Under the pieces are notes generated by a model that was given only the letters and a program-made list of their open reading frames with translations, was not told the DNA's origin and did no database searches. The translations under genes and the position numbers were made by a program. From Tubiluchus corallicola (taxonomy: Eukaryota; Priapulida; Priapulimorpha; Priapulimorphida; Tubiluchidae): a DNA stretch of 30,914 nt. Positions 17,572 to 26,204 of the stretch are shown one piece after another. Location of the stretch: positions 1 to 30,914 of the forward strand of contig JAQGDQ010002453.1 of assembly GCA_030141605.1 (NCBI GenBank), in the 5' to 3' direction. The stretch's first letter is position 1; the number at the start of each line of letters is the position of its first letter.

Positions 17572-18651
17572 ATGAAGAAAGCAAGACTAGTACTAGAAAA
17601 TGGTTTAGAATTTGAAGGTACATCATTTGGCTACGAAGACTCTATAGGAGGCGAAGTTGTATTCAACACAGCAATGACTGGCTATCCCGAAAGCCTTACA
17701 GATCCCTCATACAAAGGACAAATACTTGTCTCCAACTACCCTCTAATAGGTAATTACGGCGTACCTGCTGACACTATAAAAGATGGGCTACCACAGTTTT
17801 TTGAATCCGACAAGATACATATATCCGCTCTCATCATTGCCGAATATTCCTTTGAATACAGCCACTGGAACGCTTCTGAAAGCCTCGCATCGTGGCTTAA
17901 AAAGAATAAAATTCCCGCCTTATATGGTATAGACACACGGGCTTTGACCAAGATACTGCGAGAAAAAGGAACTATGCTGGGAAAAATAATAATAGACGAT
18001 GACATCGTAGATTATTACGACCCCAGCAAAGACAACCTCGTAGCACAAGTAAGCACACAAAAAAAAGAAGTGTATGGCAATGGAGAATATCGTATAATAC
18101 TGATAGACTGTGGCGTAAAATACAACATTATTCGCTGTTTATTAGAAAAAAAATCCACTATCATAAGAGTGCCGTGGGATTATGATTTCTCAAAAGAAAA
18201 CTACGATGGCTTATTTATATCCAATGGACCAGGCGACCCCAAACACTGCCAAACAACAATAAACAATCTAAAAAACGCCATTAAACAAGACAAACCCATA
18301 ATGGGCATCTGTTTAGGAACACAATTGATGGCATTGGCAGCAGGAGCTGATACTTTCAAATTGAAGTATGGACACCGTAGCCACAATCAACCCGTATTGA
18401 AACAAGGCACACAACGCTGTTACATCACTTCGCAAAATCACGGCTACGCAATAGACCACAGCACACTACCAAAAAACTGGGAAGCTCTTTTTATTAACAT
18501 CAACGACAATACTTGCGAAGGTATTCAACACAAAACTAAACCCTTTTTTGCATCACAATTTCATCCAGAAGCATCAAGCGGTCCAGTAGATACAGAATAC
18601 CTCTTTGATAACTTTATTGAGAATATAAAAAACTATAAGGCAAAGAAATAG
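17572..18651 (+). CDS. carA: Carbamoyl-phosphate synthase small subunit
   Basis: CarA is the glutaminase subunit that releases ammonia from glutamine for carbamoyl phosphate, the precursor of pyrimidines and arginine. The 359-aa product has the N-terminal CPSase small domain (KKARLVLENGLEFEGTSFG, VVFNTAMTGYPESLTDPSY). Its class I amidotransferase domain has nucleophile C247 in GICLGTQL and H331/E333 in QFHPEAS. The more usual His of GxCLGHQ is Thr here. A longer frame starting at 17524 would begin inside the promoter, so ATG 17572 is chosen. Its stop is one base from the next start, and carB follows only after two inserted genes. Confidence 0.95.
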   Translation: MKKARLVLENGLEFEGTSFGYEDSIGGEVVFNTAMTGYPESLTDPSYKGQILVSNYPLIGNYGVPADTIKDGLPQFFESDKIHISALIIAEYSFEYSHWNASESLASWLKKNKIPALYGIDTRALTKILREKGTMLGKIIIDDDIVDYYDPSKDNLVAQVSTQKKEVYGNGEYRIILIDCGVKYNIIRCLLEKKSTIIRVPWDYDFSKENYDGLFISNGPGDPKHCQTTINNLKNAIKQDKPIMGICLGTQLMALAAGADTFKLKYGHRSHNQPVLKQGTQRCYITSQNHGYAIDHSTLPKNWEALFININDNTCEGIQHKTKPFFASQFHPEASSGPVDTEYLFDNFIENIKNYKAKK

Positions 18652-18652
18652 A

Positions 18653-19345
18653 ATGAACCAAGCTTTAGTCCAAGTTGCGAAGTATTATTCTACTAAAAAA
18701 TATTCAGACCTTGGTGAGTTATTTTTAGGTAAGTCTAAGGATAATCTTATTTCTGTTTTGTTAGACTTGCTTACAACCTATACTAATAACAAAAACTCAT
18801 CTATCATTAGAGAATTTGTTACTGTTACATTATCTGGTTATAAACACTCCGAAAGTAAGATAGGTTTTAATGGATTTAAACAAAGTAGTTTAAGCAATAA
18901 TAAACCTATAGTGTGTGGAGCCAAACCTAAAAACTTTGACACATATCAATTAGATAAATATAAGACAAAAAAACGAAAAACATCTCCCGCTAAATTAAGT
19001 GGAGGAGGTAATTTTACAGACTATACTTGGGTAAGATTAAATGGGGATAAAAGAAAAAACCCTAATATGCTTGTGAGTGGTTTTGTTGATGGAAAACTAA
19101 TTTATATTTTTGAGTATCCTTTTAAAATACAATCTTTTATTCAAAAACTTGAAAAACAACTACAAAAGAGATTTCCTAATGGGAATATTAAAGGTCATTT
19201 TTTGAGAGATGCTGACTTTGATTACAAGAATTATATAACTTCTCCTGATTTAGAATATATTTTTATTGTGGATAAAATATTTTTAAAAGAGTATACAAAT
19301 AGAGGCTTTTATTCTCATTTAATTCATATTCGCAATGAAAAGTGA
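18653..19345 (+). CDS. Putative type II restriction endonuclease
   Basis: This 230-aa protein is called an endonuclease mainly from context. It overlaps a DNA methyltransferase gene by 11 bases, and its size is typical of type II enzymes. I do not recognise the family with certainty. Visible features are a Lys-rich linker (102-112), a GGGNFTDYTWVRLN block (117-130), a hydrophobic strand pair NMLVSGFVDGKLIYIFEYPF (138-157), and a basic tail. An acidic/basic set (D123, D146, E154, K158) could serve a PD-(D/E)XK-like site, but the spacing is not canonical. It starts one base after carA stops, so it has no room for a promoter and should be translated from the car transcript. A different partner role cannot be excluded. 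Confidence 0.6.
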   Translation: MNQALVQVAKYYSTKKYSDLGELFLGKSKDNLISVLLDLLTTYTNNKNSSIIREFVTVTLSGYKHSESKIGFNGFKQSSLSNNKPIVCGAKPKNFDTYQLDKYKTKKRKTSPAKLSGGGNFTDYTWVRLNGDKRKNPNMLVSGFVDGKLIYIFEYPFKIQSFIQKLEKQLQKRFPNGNIKGHFLRDADFDYKNYITSPDLEYIFIVDKIFLKEYTNRGFYSHLIHIRNEK

Positions 19346-20207
19346 AAATTTACTAAATACGATTATTCGGGGCGATACTTTAACAGAACTTAAAAGGTTG
19401 CCTGATGAATGGGTGGATTTAGTAATAACTTCACCACCTTACAACAAGCAAGAAAAAAACAAAGGCTGGCTAGTGAAAAATGTAAAGTATGATTCTATAA
19501 GAGATATAAAAACAGAAGACGACTATCAGCAAAATCAAATAGAGATACTTAATGAAATTTACAGAGTAACGAAAAATGGGGGCTCGTTTTTTTATAACCA
19601 TAAATTGAGATGGGATAAAGGGCAAATGATACACCCAATGGAATGGCTGTTGAAAACCAATTGGACAATGAAACAGGAAATTACGTGGGATAGAATGATA
19701 GCTGCCAACATAAGAGGTTGGAGGTTTTGGCAAGTAGAAGAACGTGTTTATTGGCTTTATAAACCCGTAAATGAAAATAAAATAGGAGAAGAACTGAAAT
19801 CAAAACACGCATTGCTTACATCTATATGGCGAATACCTCCTGAACGAGATAACTCGCATCCTGCACCATTCCCCATAGCCTTGCCTACAAGAATTATTCA
19901 CTCTATATTGGACGACAAAGAAGGAATAGTTTTAGACCCCTATTCAGGTAGTGGAACAACACTCGTATCTGCAAAGCTTTTGAACAAAAACTATATAGGA
20001 ATTGAAATATCAAAAGATTATGTGGAGCAGGCGAAAGATAGGTTGAAAAACTATATCAATGAAAAATCTAAAGTAGTGAAAGAAACCAGCAAACATATTG
20101 TAAGAAAGACATTCAAAAACAGGAAGGAAAATGCTGAGTTTACGGGAAGATTTAAAAATGATTATATACCAAATAGCAGGCCTCTTAATTTGGTTTTTGA
20201 GCAATGA
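19335..20207 (+). CDS. Site-specific DNA methyltransferase (beta-type motif order)
   Basis: The 290-aa enzyme transfers a methyl group from S-adenosylmethionine to an exocyclic amino group in DNA (N4-cytosine or N6-adenine). Catalytic motif IV TSPPY is at residues 32-36, ahead of the SAM-binding motif LDPYSGSGTT (D201 to G207), the motif order of beta-class enzymes. The EISKDYVEQAKDRL stretch follows as the acidic motif II. The target-recognition region lies between (~60-190) and includes HPMEWLLK and RIPPERDNSHPAPFP. TSPPY alone does not decide between the two methyl products, and the recognition site cannot be read from sequence. The start overlaps the putative endonuclease end; 27 bases separate its stop from carB. 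Confidence 0.88.
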   Translation: MKSENLLNTIIRGDTLTELKRLPDEWVDLVITSPPYNKQEKNKGWLVKNVKYDSIRDIKTEDDYQQNQIEILNEIYRVTKNGGSFFYNHKLRWDKGQMIHPMEWLLKTNWTMKQEITWDRMIAANIRGWRFWQVEERVYWLYKPVNENKIGEELKSKHALLTSIWRIPPERDNSHPAPFPIALPTRIIHSILDDKEGIVLDPYSGSGTTLVSAKLLNKNYIGIEISKDYVEQAKDRLKNYINEKSKVVKETSKHIVRKTFKNRKENAEFTGRFKNDYIPNSRPLNLVFEQ

Positions 20208-20234
20208 AACGATATAAACAGCAATAAATAGCAT

Positions 20235-23200
20235 ATGGAAAGTTCTATTAAGAAAGTATTAGTATTAGGATCAGGAGCTTTGAAGATAGGTGAAGCTGGA
20301 GAGTTTGACTATTCTGGTTCACAGGCTTTGAAAGCGTTGAGAGAAGAGGGCATAGAAACCGTTCTTATCAACCCCAATATTGCTACTATACAAACCTCCG
20401 AAGGTATTGCCGACAAGATATATTACTTGCCCGTTACTCTACATTTTGTAAAAGAAGTTATCAAAAAAGAAAAACCACAAGGCATCCTATTAGCCTTTGG
20501 CGGACAAACTGCCCTCAACTGCGGAATAGAACTTTTTGAAAATAAAATACTTGAAAAGTATAATGTAGAGGTGCTTGGCACACCTATACAGGCTATTATT
20601 GATACAGAAGATCGTGACATTTTTGCCAATAAATTGAAGGAGATTAATGTTGATATTGCCAAGAGTATTGCAGTAACAAGTATGGAAGGGGCATTAAAAG
20701 CGGTAGGGAAACTTAATTATCCCGTAATTATAAGGGCTGCCTATGCTCTGGGAGGCAAGGGCAGTGGTTTTTGTGAGAATGAAAAAGAATTAAGAGATTT
20801 AGTTCCCAAAGCTCTCTCTTATTCTAAACAAGTATTAGTAGAAGAATCGCTCAAAGGCTGGAAGGAGATAGAGTATGAGGTGGTGAGAGATAGGCACGAC
20901 AATTGTATTACGGTATGTAATATGGAAAACTTTGACCCTCTAGGTATTCACACTGGCGAAAGTATAGTAGTAGCTCCTTCGCAAACACTTACTAATAGTG
21001 AGTATCATAAGTTAAGACGACTAGCTATCAAGATAGTTCGTCATATAGGTATAGTAGGCGAATGCAATGTGCAATATACTCTTGACCCTCATTCGGAGGA
21101 ATATAGGGTAATTGAGGTCAATGCACGTCTTTCGCGCTCCAGTGCTTTGGCATCCAAAGCAACGGGCTACCCTTTGGCTTTTGTAGCTGCTAAATTAGGA
21201 CTAGGATATGGTTTGCACGAATTAAAAAACTCTATTACCAAAACGACCACAGCTTGTTTTGAGCCTGCTTTGGATTATATTGTGTGTAAGATACCTCGCT
21301 GGGATTTAGATAAGTTCTCAGGAGTATCTAAACAGATAGGTAGCAGTATGAAAAGCGTGGGTGAGATAATGGCAATAGGTCGTAGTTTTGAGGAGGTAAT
21401 ACAAAAAGGCTTGCGTATGATTGGACAAGGTATGGAGGGGTTTGTGGGTAATGAGGATACCAATGTAGAGGACTTAGACAATGGACTGGAAAACCCTACC
21501 AATATGCGCATTTTTCTTATAGCACAGGCATTTAAGAAAAAATACAGTATTGATAAGATATATGACTTGACGAAGATTGATAAGTGGTTTTTGACTAAGT
21601 TGAAAAATATTTTTGATACTAAAAAAGAACTTTTAAAATACAAATCAATAGAGGAACTACCTCTGTCGTTGTTGAAAGAAGCAAAGTGTAAGGGTTTTTC
21701 TGATATTCAAATTTCGCAGTTTGTGCTAAATTCTACGGATGAGAAAGAAGAATTAACTGTAAGGGAATACCGCAAAGGCCATAAGATACTGCCAGTGGTA
21801 AAACGCATTGATACTTTGGCTGCAGAGTTCCCTGCCCAAACTAATTATTTGTATCTAACTTACAATGGCTCGGTAAACGACTTACAGCCCGAAGACGATG
21901 GGAAGTCTATTATAGTGTTAGGCTCTGGTGCATATCGCATAGGTAGCAGTGTAGAGTTTGATTGGTGTGGGGTAAGTGCCTTAAATACTATCAACGAACA
22001 GGGATATCGTTCAGTAATGATAAACTATAATCCAGAGACAGTAAGTACAGATTATGATGTATGCGACCACCTGTATTTTGATGAACTTTCGTTAGAAAGA
22101 GTATTGGACATTGTAGATATGGAATGTCCAAAAGGCGTTGTTGTTTCTACGGGAGGACAAATTCCAAATAACTTGGCGATGAGCTTGCATCATCAGAATG
22201 TTAATGTGCTGGGAACTTCTCCTCTATCTATTGACAATGCAGAAAACAGGCACAAGTTTTCAATGCTTTTGGACAAGTTGGAAGTTGACCAGCCCGAATG
22301 GAAGGAGCTTACTAATATCAAAGAGATACATCAGTTTATAGATAAGGTAGGCTTTCCCGTGCTGATACGTCCTTCATATGTATTGTCAGGTGCAGCAATG
22401 AATGTGGTAGCTAATAAGGATGAGCTAGAACATTTTCTATCACTGGCAGTAAAAGTGTCTAAAAAATATCCAGTAGTAGTTACCAAGTTTTTACAACAGG
22501 CTAAGGAGATTGAAATAGATGCCGTGGCAGACAATGGCGAATTGATATGCTATGCTATTTCTGAGCACGTGGAGTTTGCAGGTGTCCACTCTGGCGATGC
22601 TACTATGGTCTTGCCTCCGCAGAAGATTTATATTGAAACAGTTAGAAGAATAAAGAAAATAGCACGAAAAGTATCTAAAGGATTAAATATTACGGGTCCT
22701 TTCAATATGCAGTTTTTAGCTAAGGATAATGATATTAAAGTAATAGAGTGTAATGTAAGAGCTTCTCGCAGTTTTCCTTTTGTATCTAAGGTGTTGAAAA
22801 TGAACTTTATTAACCTAGCTACTAAAATTATGTTGGGCAAAGAGTATGAGCAACCTAATGCGTCTATGTTTGATTTAGACTACATTGGGGTGAAAGCCCC
22901 CCATTTTTCGTTTTCACGTTTGTCGGAAGCCGACCCTGTACTTGGAGTAGATATGTCTTCTACTGGAGAGGTCGGATGTGTGGGCGAAGATTATTACGAT
23001 GCTATATTAAAATCTATGCTTTCGGTGGGTTACACCATCCCAAAGAAAAACATCTTGCTTTCTATGGGACCTATCGAAGACAAAACTACTTTGTTGAGTA
23101 GTTGTCGGTTGCTAACTGAAAATGGCTACTGTCTTTATGGAACGGAAGGAACGGCCAAGTTTTTGAACGAGAATGGTGTAAGGTGCATCAAATTGTCGTG

Positions 23201-23444
23201 GCCTAACGAAAAAACAGCTCCTAATACTATTGAATATTTGAAAGAAGGGAAGTTAGATTTGGTTATCAACATTCCTAAAAATCTTACAGAAAACGAGCTG
23301 CGAAATGGATATAAAATAAGACGTAGTGCTATTGATTATAACATTCCGTTGATTACAAATGCTCGTTTAGCAGAGGCTTTTATTACTGCCATTTGTAAAA
23401 TAAAATTAGAGGATATTTCTATTAAAAGTATTGGAGAGTACTAG
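20235..23444 (+). CDS. carB: Carbamoyl-phosphate synthase large subunit
   Basis: CarB uses two ATP to turn bicarbonate and CarA-derived ammonia into carbamoyl phosphate. The 1069-aa product has the full duplicated architecture. The first ATP-grasp half starts with VLVLGSGALKIGEAGEFDYSG. An oligomerisation segment follows near residues 420-545. The second half starts at ~555 with IIVLGSGAYRIGSSVEFDW. A C-terminal MGS-like regulatory domain begins at ~936 (NILLSMGPIEDKTTLLSSC). In the first ATP-grasp the RAAYALGGKGSGF and VNARLSRSSALASKATGYP blocks are complete. It must be expressed from the carA promoter, since only 27 bases separate it from the methyltransferase gene. Confidence 0.97.
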   Translation: MESSIKKVLVLGSGALKIGEAGEFDYSGSQALKALREEGIETVLINPNIATIQTSEGIADKIYYLPVTLHFVKEVIKKEKPQGILLAFGGQTALNCGIELFENKILEKYNVEVLGTPIQAIIDTEDRDIFANKLKEINVDIAKSIAVTSMEGALKAVGKLNYPVIIRAAYALGGKGSGFCENEKELRDLVPKALSYSKQVLVEESLKGWKEIEYEVVRDRHDNCITVCNMENFDPLGIHTGESIVVAPSQTLTNSEYHKLRRLAIKIVRHIGIVGECNVQYTLDPHSEEYRVIEVNARLSRSSALASKATGYPLAFVAAKLGLGYGLHELKNSITKTTTACFEPALDYIVCKIPRWDLDKFSGVSKQIGSSMKSVGEIMAIGRSFEEVIQKGLRMIGQGMEGFVGNEDTNVEDLDNGLENPTNMRIFLIAQAFKKKYSIDKIYDLTKIDKWFLTKLKNIFDTKKELLKYKSIEELPLSLLKEAKCKGFSDIQISQFVLNSTDEKEELTVREYRKGHKILPVVKRIDTLAAEFPAQTNYLYLTYNGSVNDLQPEDDGKSIIVLGSGAYRIGSSVEFDWCGVSALNTINEQGYRSVMINYNPETVSTDYDVCDHLYFDELSLERVLDIVDMECPKGVVVSTGGQIPNNLAMSLHHQNVNVLGTSPLSIDNAENRHKFSMLLDKLEVDQPEWKELTNIKEIHQFIDKVGFPVLIRPSYVLSGAAMNVVANKDELEHFLSLAVKVSKKYPVVVTKFLQQAKEIEIDAVADNGELICYAISEHVEFAGVHSGDATMVLPPQKIYIETVRRIKKIARKVSKGLNITGPFNMQFLAKDNDIKVIECNVRASRSFPFVSKVLKMNFINLATKIMLGKEYEQPNASMFDLDYIGVKAPHFSFSRLSEADPVLGVDMSSTGEVGCVGEDYYDAILKSMLSVGYTIPKKNILLSMGPIEDKTTLLSSCRLLTENGYCLYGTEGTAKFLNENGVRCIKLSWPNEKTAPNTIEYLKEGKLDLVINIPKNLTENELRNGYKIRRSAIDYNIPLITNARLAEAFITAICKIKLEDISIKSIGEY

Positions 23445-23954
23445 AAATGTTAAAGATTTATTTCTGACCATAGTTGTAGGCGAAAGCTTTCTTATTAAAA
23501 GTTTTTGGAACAAAAAATTGTTTATATTTTCTTTAATTCTTTGTGAAAATTTATAAAAGCTTAATAATTACATTGATTTTGGTAGTGATAATGCTGCTAA
23601 ACTGCAAAGAGAGTGAAATATAACTATATCTTTTCTTTCTATTCTGCATTGAAAAGAACATATGTAAGGAAAAATATTAGAAGAAGAGAAGAATAATTCT
23701 AGTTGTGAAGTCTCAAATTTAAGCTTCCTAATATATTCCTTGCAATTAATATTTATTGATTATCTCTCAATCTAAATTAGTAATATGTTATAGAATAACA
23801 GCAGGGTCATATTAGATATTTATAAAGATTCTTGTTTTCATAATTTCAAATTTCTTTGTCTTTTATAAATTTTTAACATTTATTTTCTTTTAATAGGGAT
23901 GGTAAATCGTTTTTGTATGTTATAAAATAAAGCCTAAATTTTATTTATATACCT
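23445..23954. other. 510-base spacer after carB
   Basis: The stretch is AT-rich and holds no full-length gene. It contains a 26-codon lipoprotein-leader frame (23543-23623). No convincing terminator for carB and no clear TAnnTTTG promoter for the next gene were found. The length and the stranded leader suggest that a gene has decayed here. Confidence 0.4.
23543..23623 (+). pseudogene. Stranded lipoprotein signal peptide (26 codons)
   Basis: From GTG 23543 the frame reads a basic start (MKIYK), a long hydrophobic core (SLIITLILVVIMLLN), and Cys at residue 21 in LLNC, then stops five residues later at TAA 23621-23623. This is the layout of a type II (lipoprotein) signal peptide without a mature protein. 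It may be the remnant of a broken lipoprotein gene, or a genuine micro-lipoprotein similar in size to bacteriocin-release or entericidin peptides. The sequence does not decide between these. Confidence 0.4.
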
Positions 23955-24593
23955 ATGAAACCTAAAAACCCTATTAAGATGAAAAAATCAACATTAAAAT
24001 TTCTTATCATAGTTCAGCTTGTGTTTGTGGTATCATATCAAGCGATCTATATGGGAGATATTCTAAAAGGTTCCAAAGATAGCTCAGTCGATGCTATTTT
24101 TGTGAATGATGAGGTTGTATTTGCAAATATAATTGATACTATATTTGAAGAAGATATAGAAATGATTATAGAAGGTAATGATACAACATTGATAGATATT
24201 ATTTCTACAATTTACATTTCTGAATCAGATACTTTTGTTATGTCAGAGGACACTATTCACATAGATGTGGAATATACAACAACTAAGTATTTGTCAAAGA
24301 TTTCAGAGAAAGAAATAATAGAATATCTTAAAATTCAAGAATGGTTCGAGAATATCAAATTTGCTGAATTGCACAAATTTGAAGGTGATGAATATCAAAT
24401 ATATTATGGAAATGATTGCACCTTCTTTCCCTATTCTGATAAAAAATACATTTACATAACCACGTTAAAAGAGGAAGGGAAAAGGGTGGCTTATATGTAT
24501 GATGTATTAGGTAGATATGTTGGGGAAATTGGAGAAAATGAAGGTTTAGTAGATGAAGACTTTTTTTGCAACCTTATACCTGTTGAAAATTAA
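23955..24593 (+). CDS. Membrane-anchored acidic protein of unknown function
   Basis: I do not recognise this 212-aa protein. A basic N-terminus (KPKNPIKMKKSTLKF) is followed by one hydrophobic segment at ~14-33, an anchor or uncleaved signal. The rest is probably outside the cytoplasm. It is rich in Asp, Glu, Ile and Thr, with short alternating beta-like segments (for example IISTIYISESDTFVMSEDTI), which suggests an all-beta fold. Two cysteines lie in the C-terminal third (NDCTFF and FFCNL) and could pair. Start is ATG 23955, or ATG 23979 (MKKSTLKF), which would be a more typical anchor start. It is a single gene followed by a bidirectional terminator. Confidence 0.6.
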   Translation: MKPKNPIKMKKSTLKFLIIVQLVFVVSYQAIYMGDILKGSKDSSVDAIFVNDEVVFANIIDTIFEEDIEMIIEGNDTTLIDIISTIYISESDTFVMSEDTIHIDVEYTTTKYLSKISEKEIIEYLKIQEWFENIKFAELHKFEGDEYQIYYGNDCTFFPYSDKKYIYITTLKEEGKRVAYMYDVLGRYVGEIGENEGLVDEDFFCNLIPVEN

Positions 24594-24623
24594 TGACATT
24601 AAGCAGATATATTAGTACATAAA

Positions 24624-24655
24624 AAAGATAGCCAAAAAATGTTTTGGCTATCTTT
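24624..24655. terminator. Bidirectional terminator between convergent genes
   Basis: A perfect 14-bp stem (AAAGATAGCCAAAA at 24624-24637 with 24642-24655) has a 4-base loop. It is A-rich on one side and T-rich on the other, so it can act on both strands. It lies between the orphan gene ending at 24593 and the MscS-like gene ending at 24687. Confidence 0.85.
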
Positions 24656-24686
24656 ATGCTTCCTTATGGAATCTAAGAAATAAATT

Positions 24687-25379
24687 TTATTTATCAATCT
24701 TTTCATTAATATATTTTTGGACAATGTCCTTGCCGCCAAATCCTACTGCGATACCTACTGAGATAGCGATAGTTAGAATAATACCTCCGAAGAGTATTTG
24801 AATAAGACCTTCTGCAATATTTAGTTGAGCCAAGGTTGCCATAAATGCAAATAGTATTATACTCCACTTGGCTACTTGTGGCAATACTGTTTTTGCATCT
24901 GCTGATATTTTTGTAGTTTCTAAGCCTTTTATTACTACACTGCTTACAAATTTACTTACAATAAATCCTATAAGAAGAATAACTATTGCTACTATAACAT
25001 TGGGAATGTAGAATACTATTCTCTCTAAAAATTGTGTTATTTGAGGTATGTTAAGAATATCAGCAATCGCAATAAGTATCACAATAATGAAGAACCATTT
25101 TACTATTTTGCTAATAAATACAGGAATGTCTAATCTTATATTGCCAAGTCCTATTTTTTGAAGCTCATTTTTTAATTTTACTTTTTCTAATAGGTCATTT
25201 ATTTTTAAGTATTTGAATATTTTTATTGTTATTTTTTCAAATACATAGGCTATAATTAGCCCTATTATTAGAACAACTAATGCACTGACAAGTTGTGGAA
25301 TATATTTTATTATTGCACTCCACATAGTATACACAGGGTTCAAAAAAGTTTCTTTCAAATTAAATAAAGTTTCATTCAT
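24687..25379 (-). CDS. Mechanosensitive-channel-like (conserved TM helix) membrane protein
   Basis: This inner-membrane protein of 230 aa (240 aa from the upstream GTG at 25409) has four to five hydrophobic segments. Two repeat the conserved TM-helix motif of this family: IPQLVSALVVLIIGLIIAY and IPNVIVAIVILLIGFIVSK. The C-terminal segment ends in SVGIAVGFGGKDIVQKYINE, which resembles the pore helix of small-conductance (MscS) channels. The soluble C-terminal vestibule of MscS is missing, as is usual for this short family. ATG 25379 is chosen because a promoter box at 25429-25436 leaves only ~13 bases of leader before the GTG, but either start is possible. A role in osmotic pressure release is inference. 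Confidence 0.8.
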   Translation of the reverse strand: MNETLFNLKETFLNPVYTMWSAIIKYIPQLVSALVVLIIGLIIAYVFEKITIKIFKYLKINDLLEKVKLKNELQKIGLGNIRLDIPVFISKIVKWFFIIVILIAIADILNIPQITQFLERIVFYIPNVIVAIVILLIGFIVSKFVSSVVIKGLETTKISADAKTVLPQVAKWSIILFAFMATLAQLNIAEGLIQILFGGIILTIAISVGIAVGFGGKDIVQKYINEKIDK

Positions 25380-25428
25380 AGCTTTTAAAATTTTATTAAT
25401 TAAGTTCACGAAGTTAATATCTAATTAA

Positions 25429-25456
25429 CAAAGGTAAAAAAATTTCCAATTAACAA
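25429..25456 (-). promoter_or_regulatory. Promoter of the MscS-like gene
   Basis: On the minus strand TTG (25456-25454), a 17-base spacer and TACCTTTG (25436-25429) fit the Bacteroidota pattern. It lies 49 bases upstream of ATG 25379. Confidence 0.55.
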
Positions 25457-25508
25457 TATCATTTTGCCATAATGTTGATAATTTTAAGTAAAGACGCAAA
25501 ACACTATA

Positions 25509-26204
25509 TTACTCGCCATCAGCTTTAGTTCTTTTTTTTATTCCAAAGGCGTAGTAAATATTATAATTAAACCCTATATTAACGCTTACATCAGGACGTC
25601 CTAGCCCTGGTATTTTATAGGGTTCATACGTACTTTCATTCAAAGTATTTAAAAGAATTTTGAGGCTAAAAAGAAAGCCAAAATATAAGTTTTTTACCAT
25701 TTCTACTTTTGAACTAAATCCTATTTCCATCCACATTGCTGAATTTTTCTGTTTGGAGACTTCAGGAGAGTAGATTCCCCAATATATATCAGAAATTTTT
25801 ATGTTTTCAGCTGTGTAGCTATATGTAGAATAGCCTATCCTACTAGCAAAGGCTATTACATCAGAGGTTTTTTTGTATAGATTGATATCCAAGCCTATTT
25901 TTCCATATATTCCATCAGAATACGAATTATAATTGGAGTTAAGTTCTTCGAAGATATAGTCGGCTCTTCCTATTTCTAAAGTTGGAAATAGCTTGTCTTT
26001 TATTCTATAACTGAACGACATTTCAAAAAGGGAATAATTATTGTCGAAAAGACTATACCCCACTTTTCCTGCATCTATACCTACAAACAAGGCATCTCTT
26101 TTTGCCTCTTTATAAAAAGGAACATTACTTTTCTCTCTTTGCGAGAAAACAGATGATAGAGTTACGTTACTTATTAAAAATAAGTATAATATTCTTGTTT
26201 TCAC
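25509..26204 (-). CDS. DUF6048 family protein (outer-membrane beta-barrel-like)
   Basis: The 231-aa protein has a signal peptide (MKTRILYLFLISNVTLSSVF) ending before SQ, a common Bacteroidota cleavage context. The mature part alternates aromatic and polar residues in strands (YSLFEMSFSYRI, GIYGKIGLDINLYKK, NLYFGFLFSLKILLN, VSVNIGFNYNIYYAFG), as in a small outer-membrane barrel. The YWGIYSPEVSKQ and SAMWMEIGFSSKVEM blocks fit the DUF6048 family, which in Bacteroidota sits next to DUF6452 as here. Function is unknown. The start is GTG at 26204, which overlaps the upstream gene by 38 bases and suggests coupled translation. Confidence 0.75.
   Translation of the reverse strand: MKTRILYLFLISNVTLSSVFSQREKSNVPFYKEAKRDALFVGIDAGKVGYSLFDNNYSLFEMSFSYRIKDKLFPTLEIGRADYIFEELNSNYNSYSDGIYGKIGLDINLYKKTSDVIAFASRIGYSTYSYTAENIKISDIYWGIYSPEVSKQKNSAMWMEIGFSSKVEMVKNLYFGFLFSLKILLNTLNESTYEPYKIPGLGRPDVSVNIGFNYNIYYAFGIKKRTKADGE

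Noticed and set aside
17397-17615. A 72-aa frame between ugd and carA
   Set aside because: It contains the ugd terminator and the carA promoter and overlaps the carA start, so it is non-coding.
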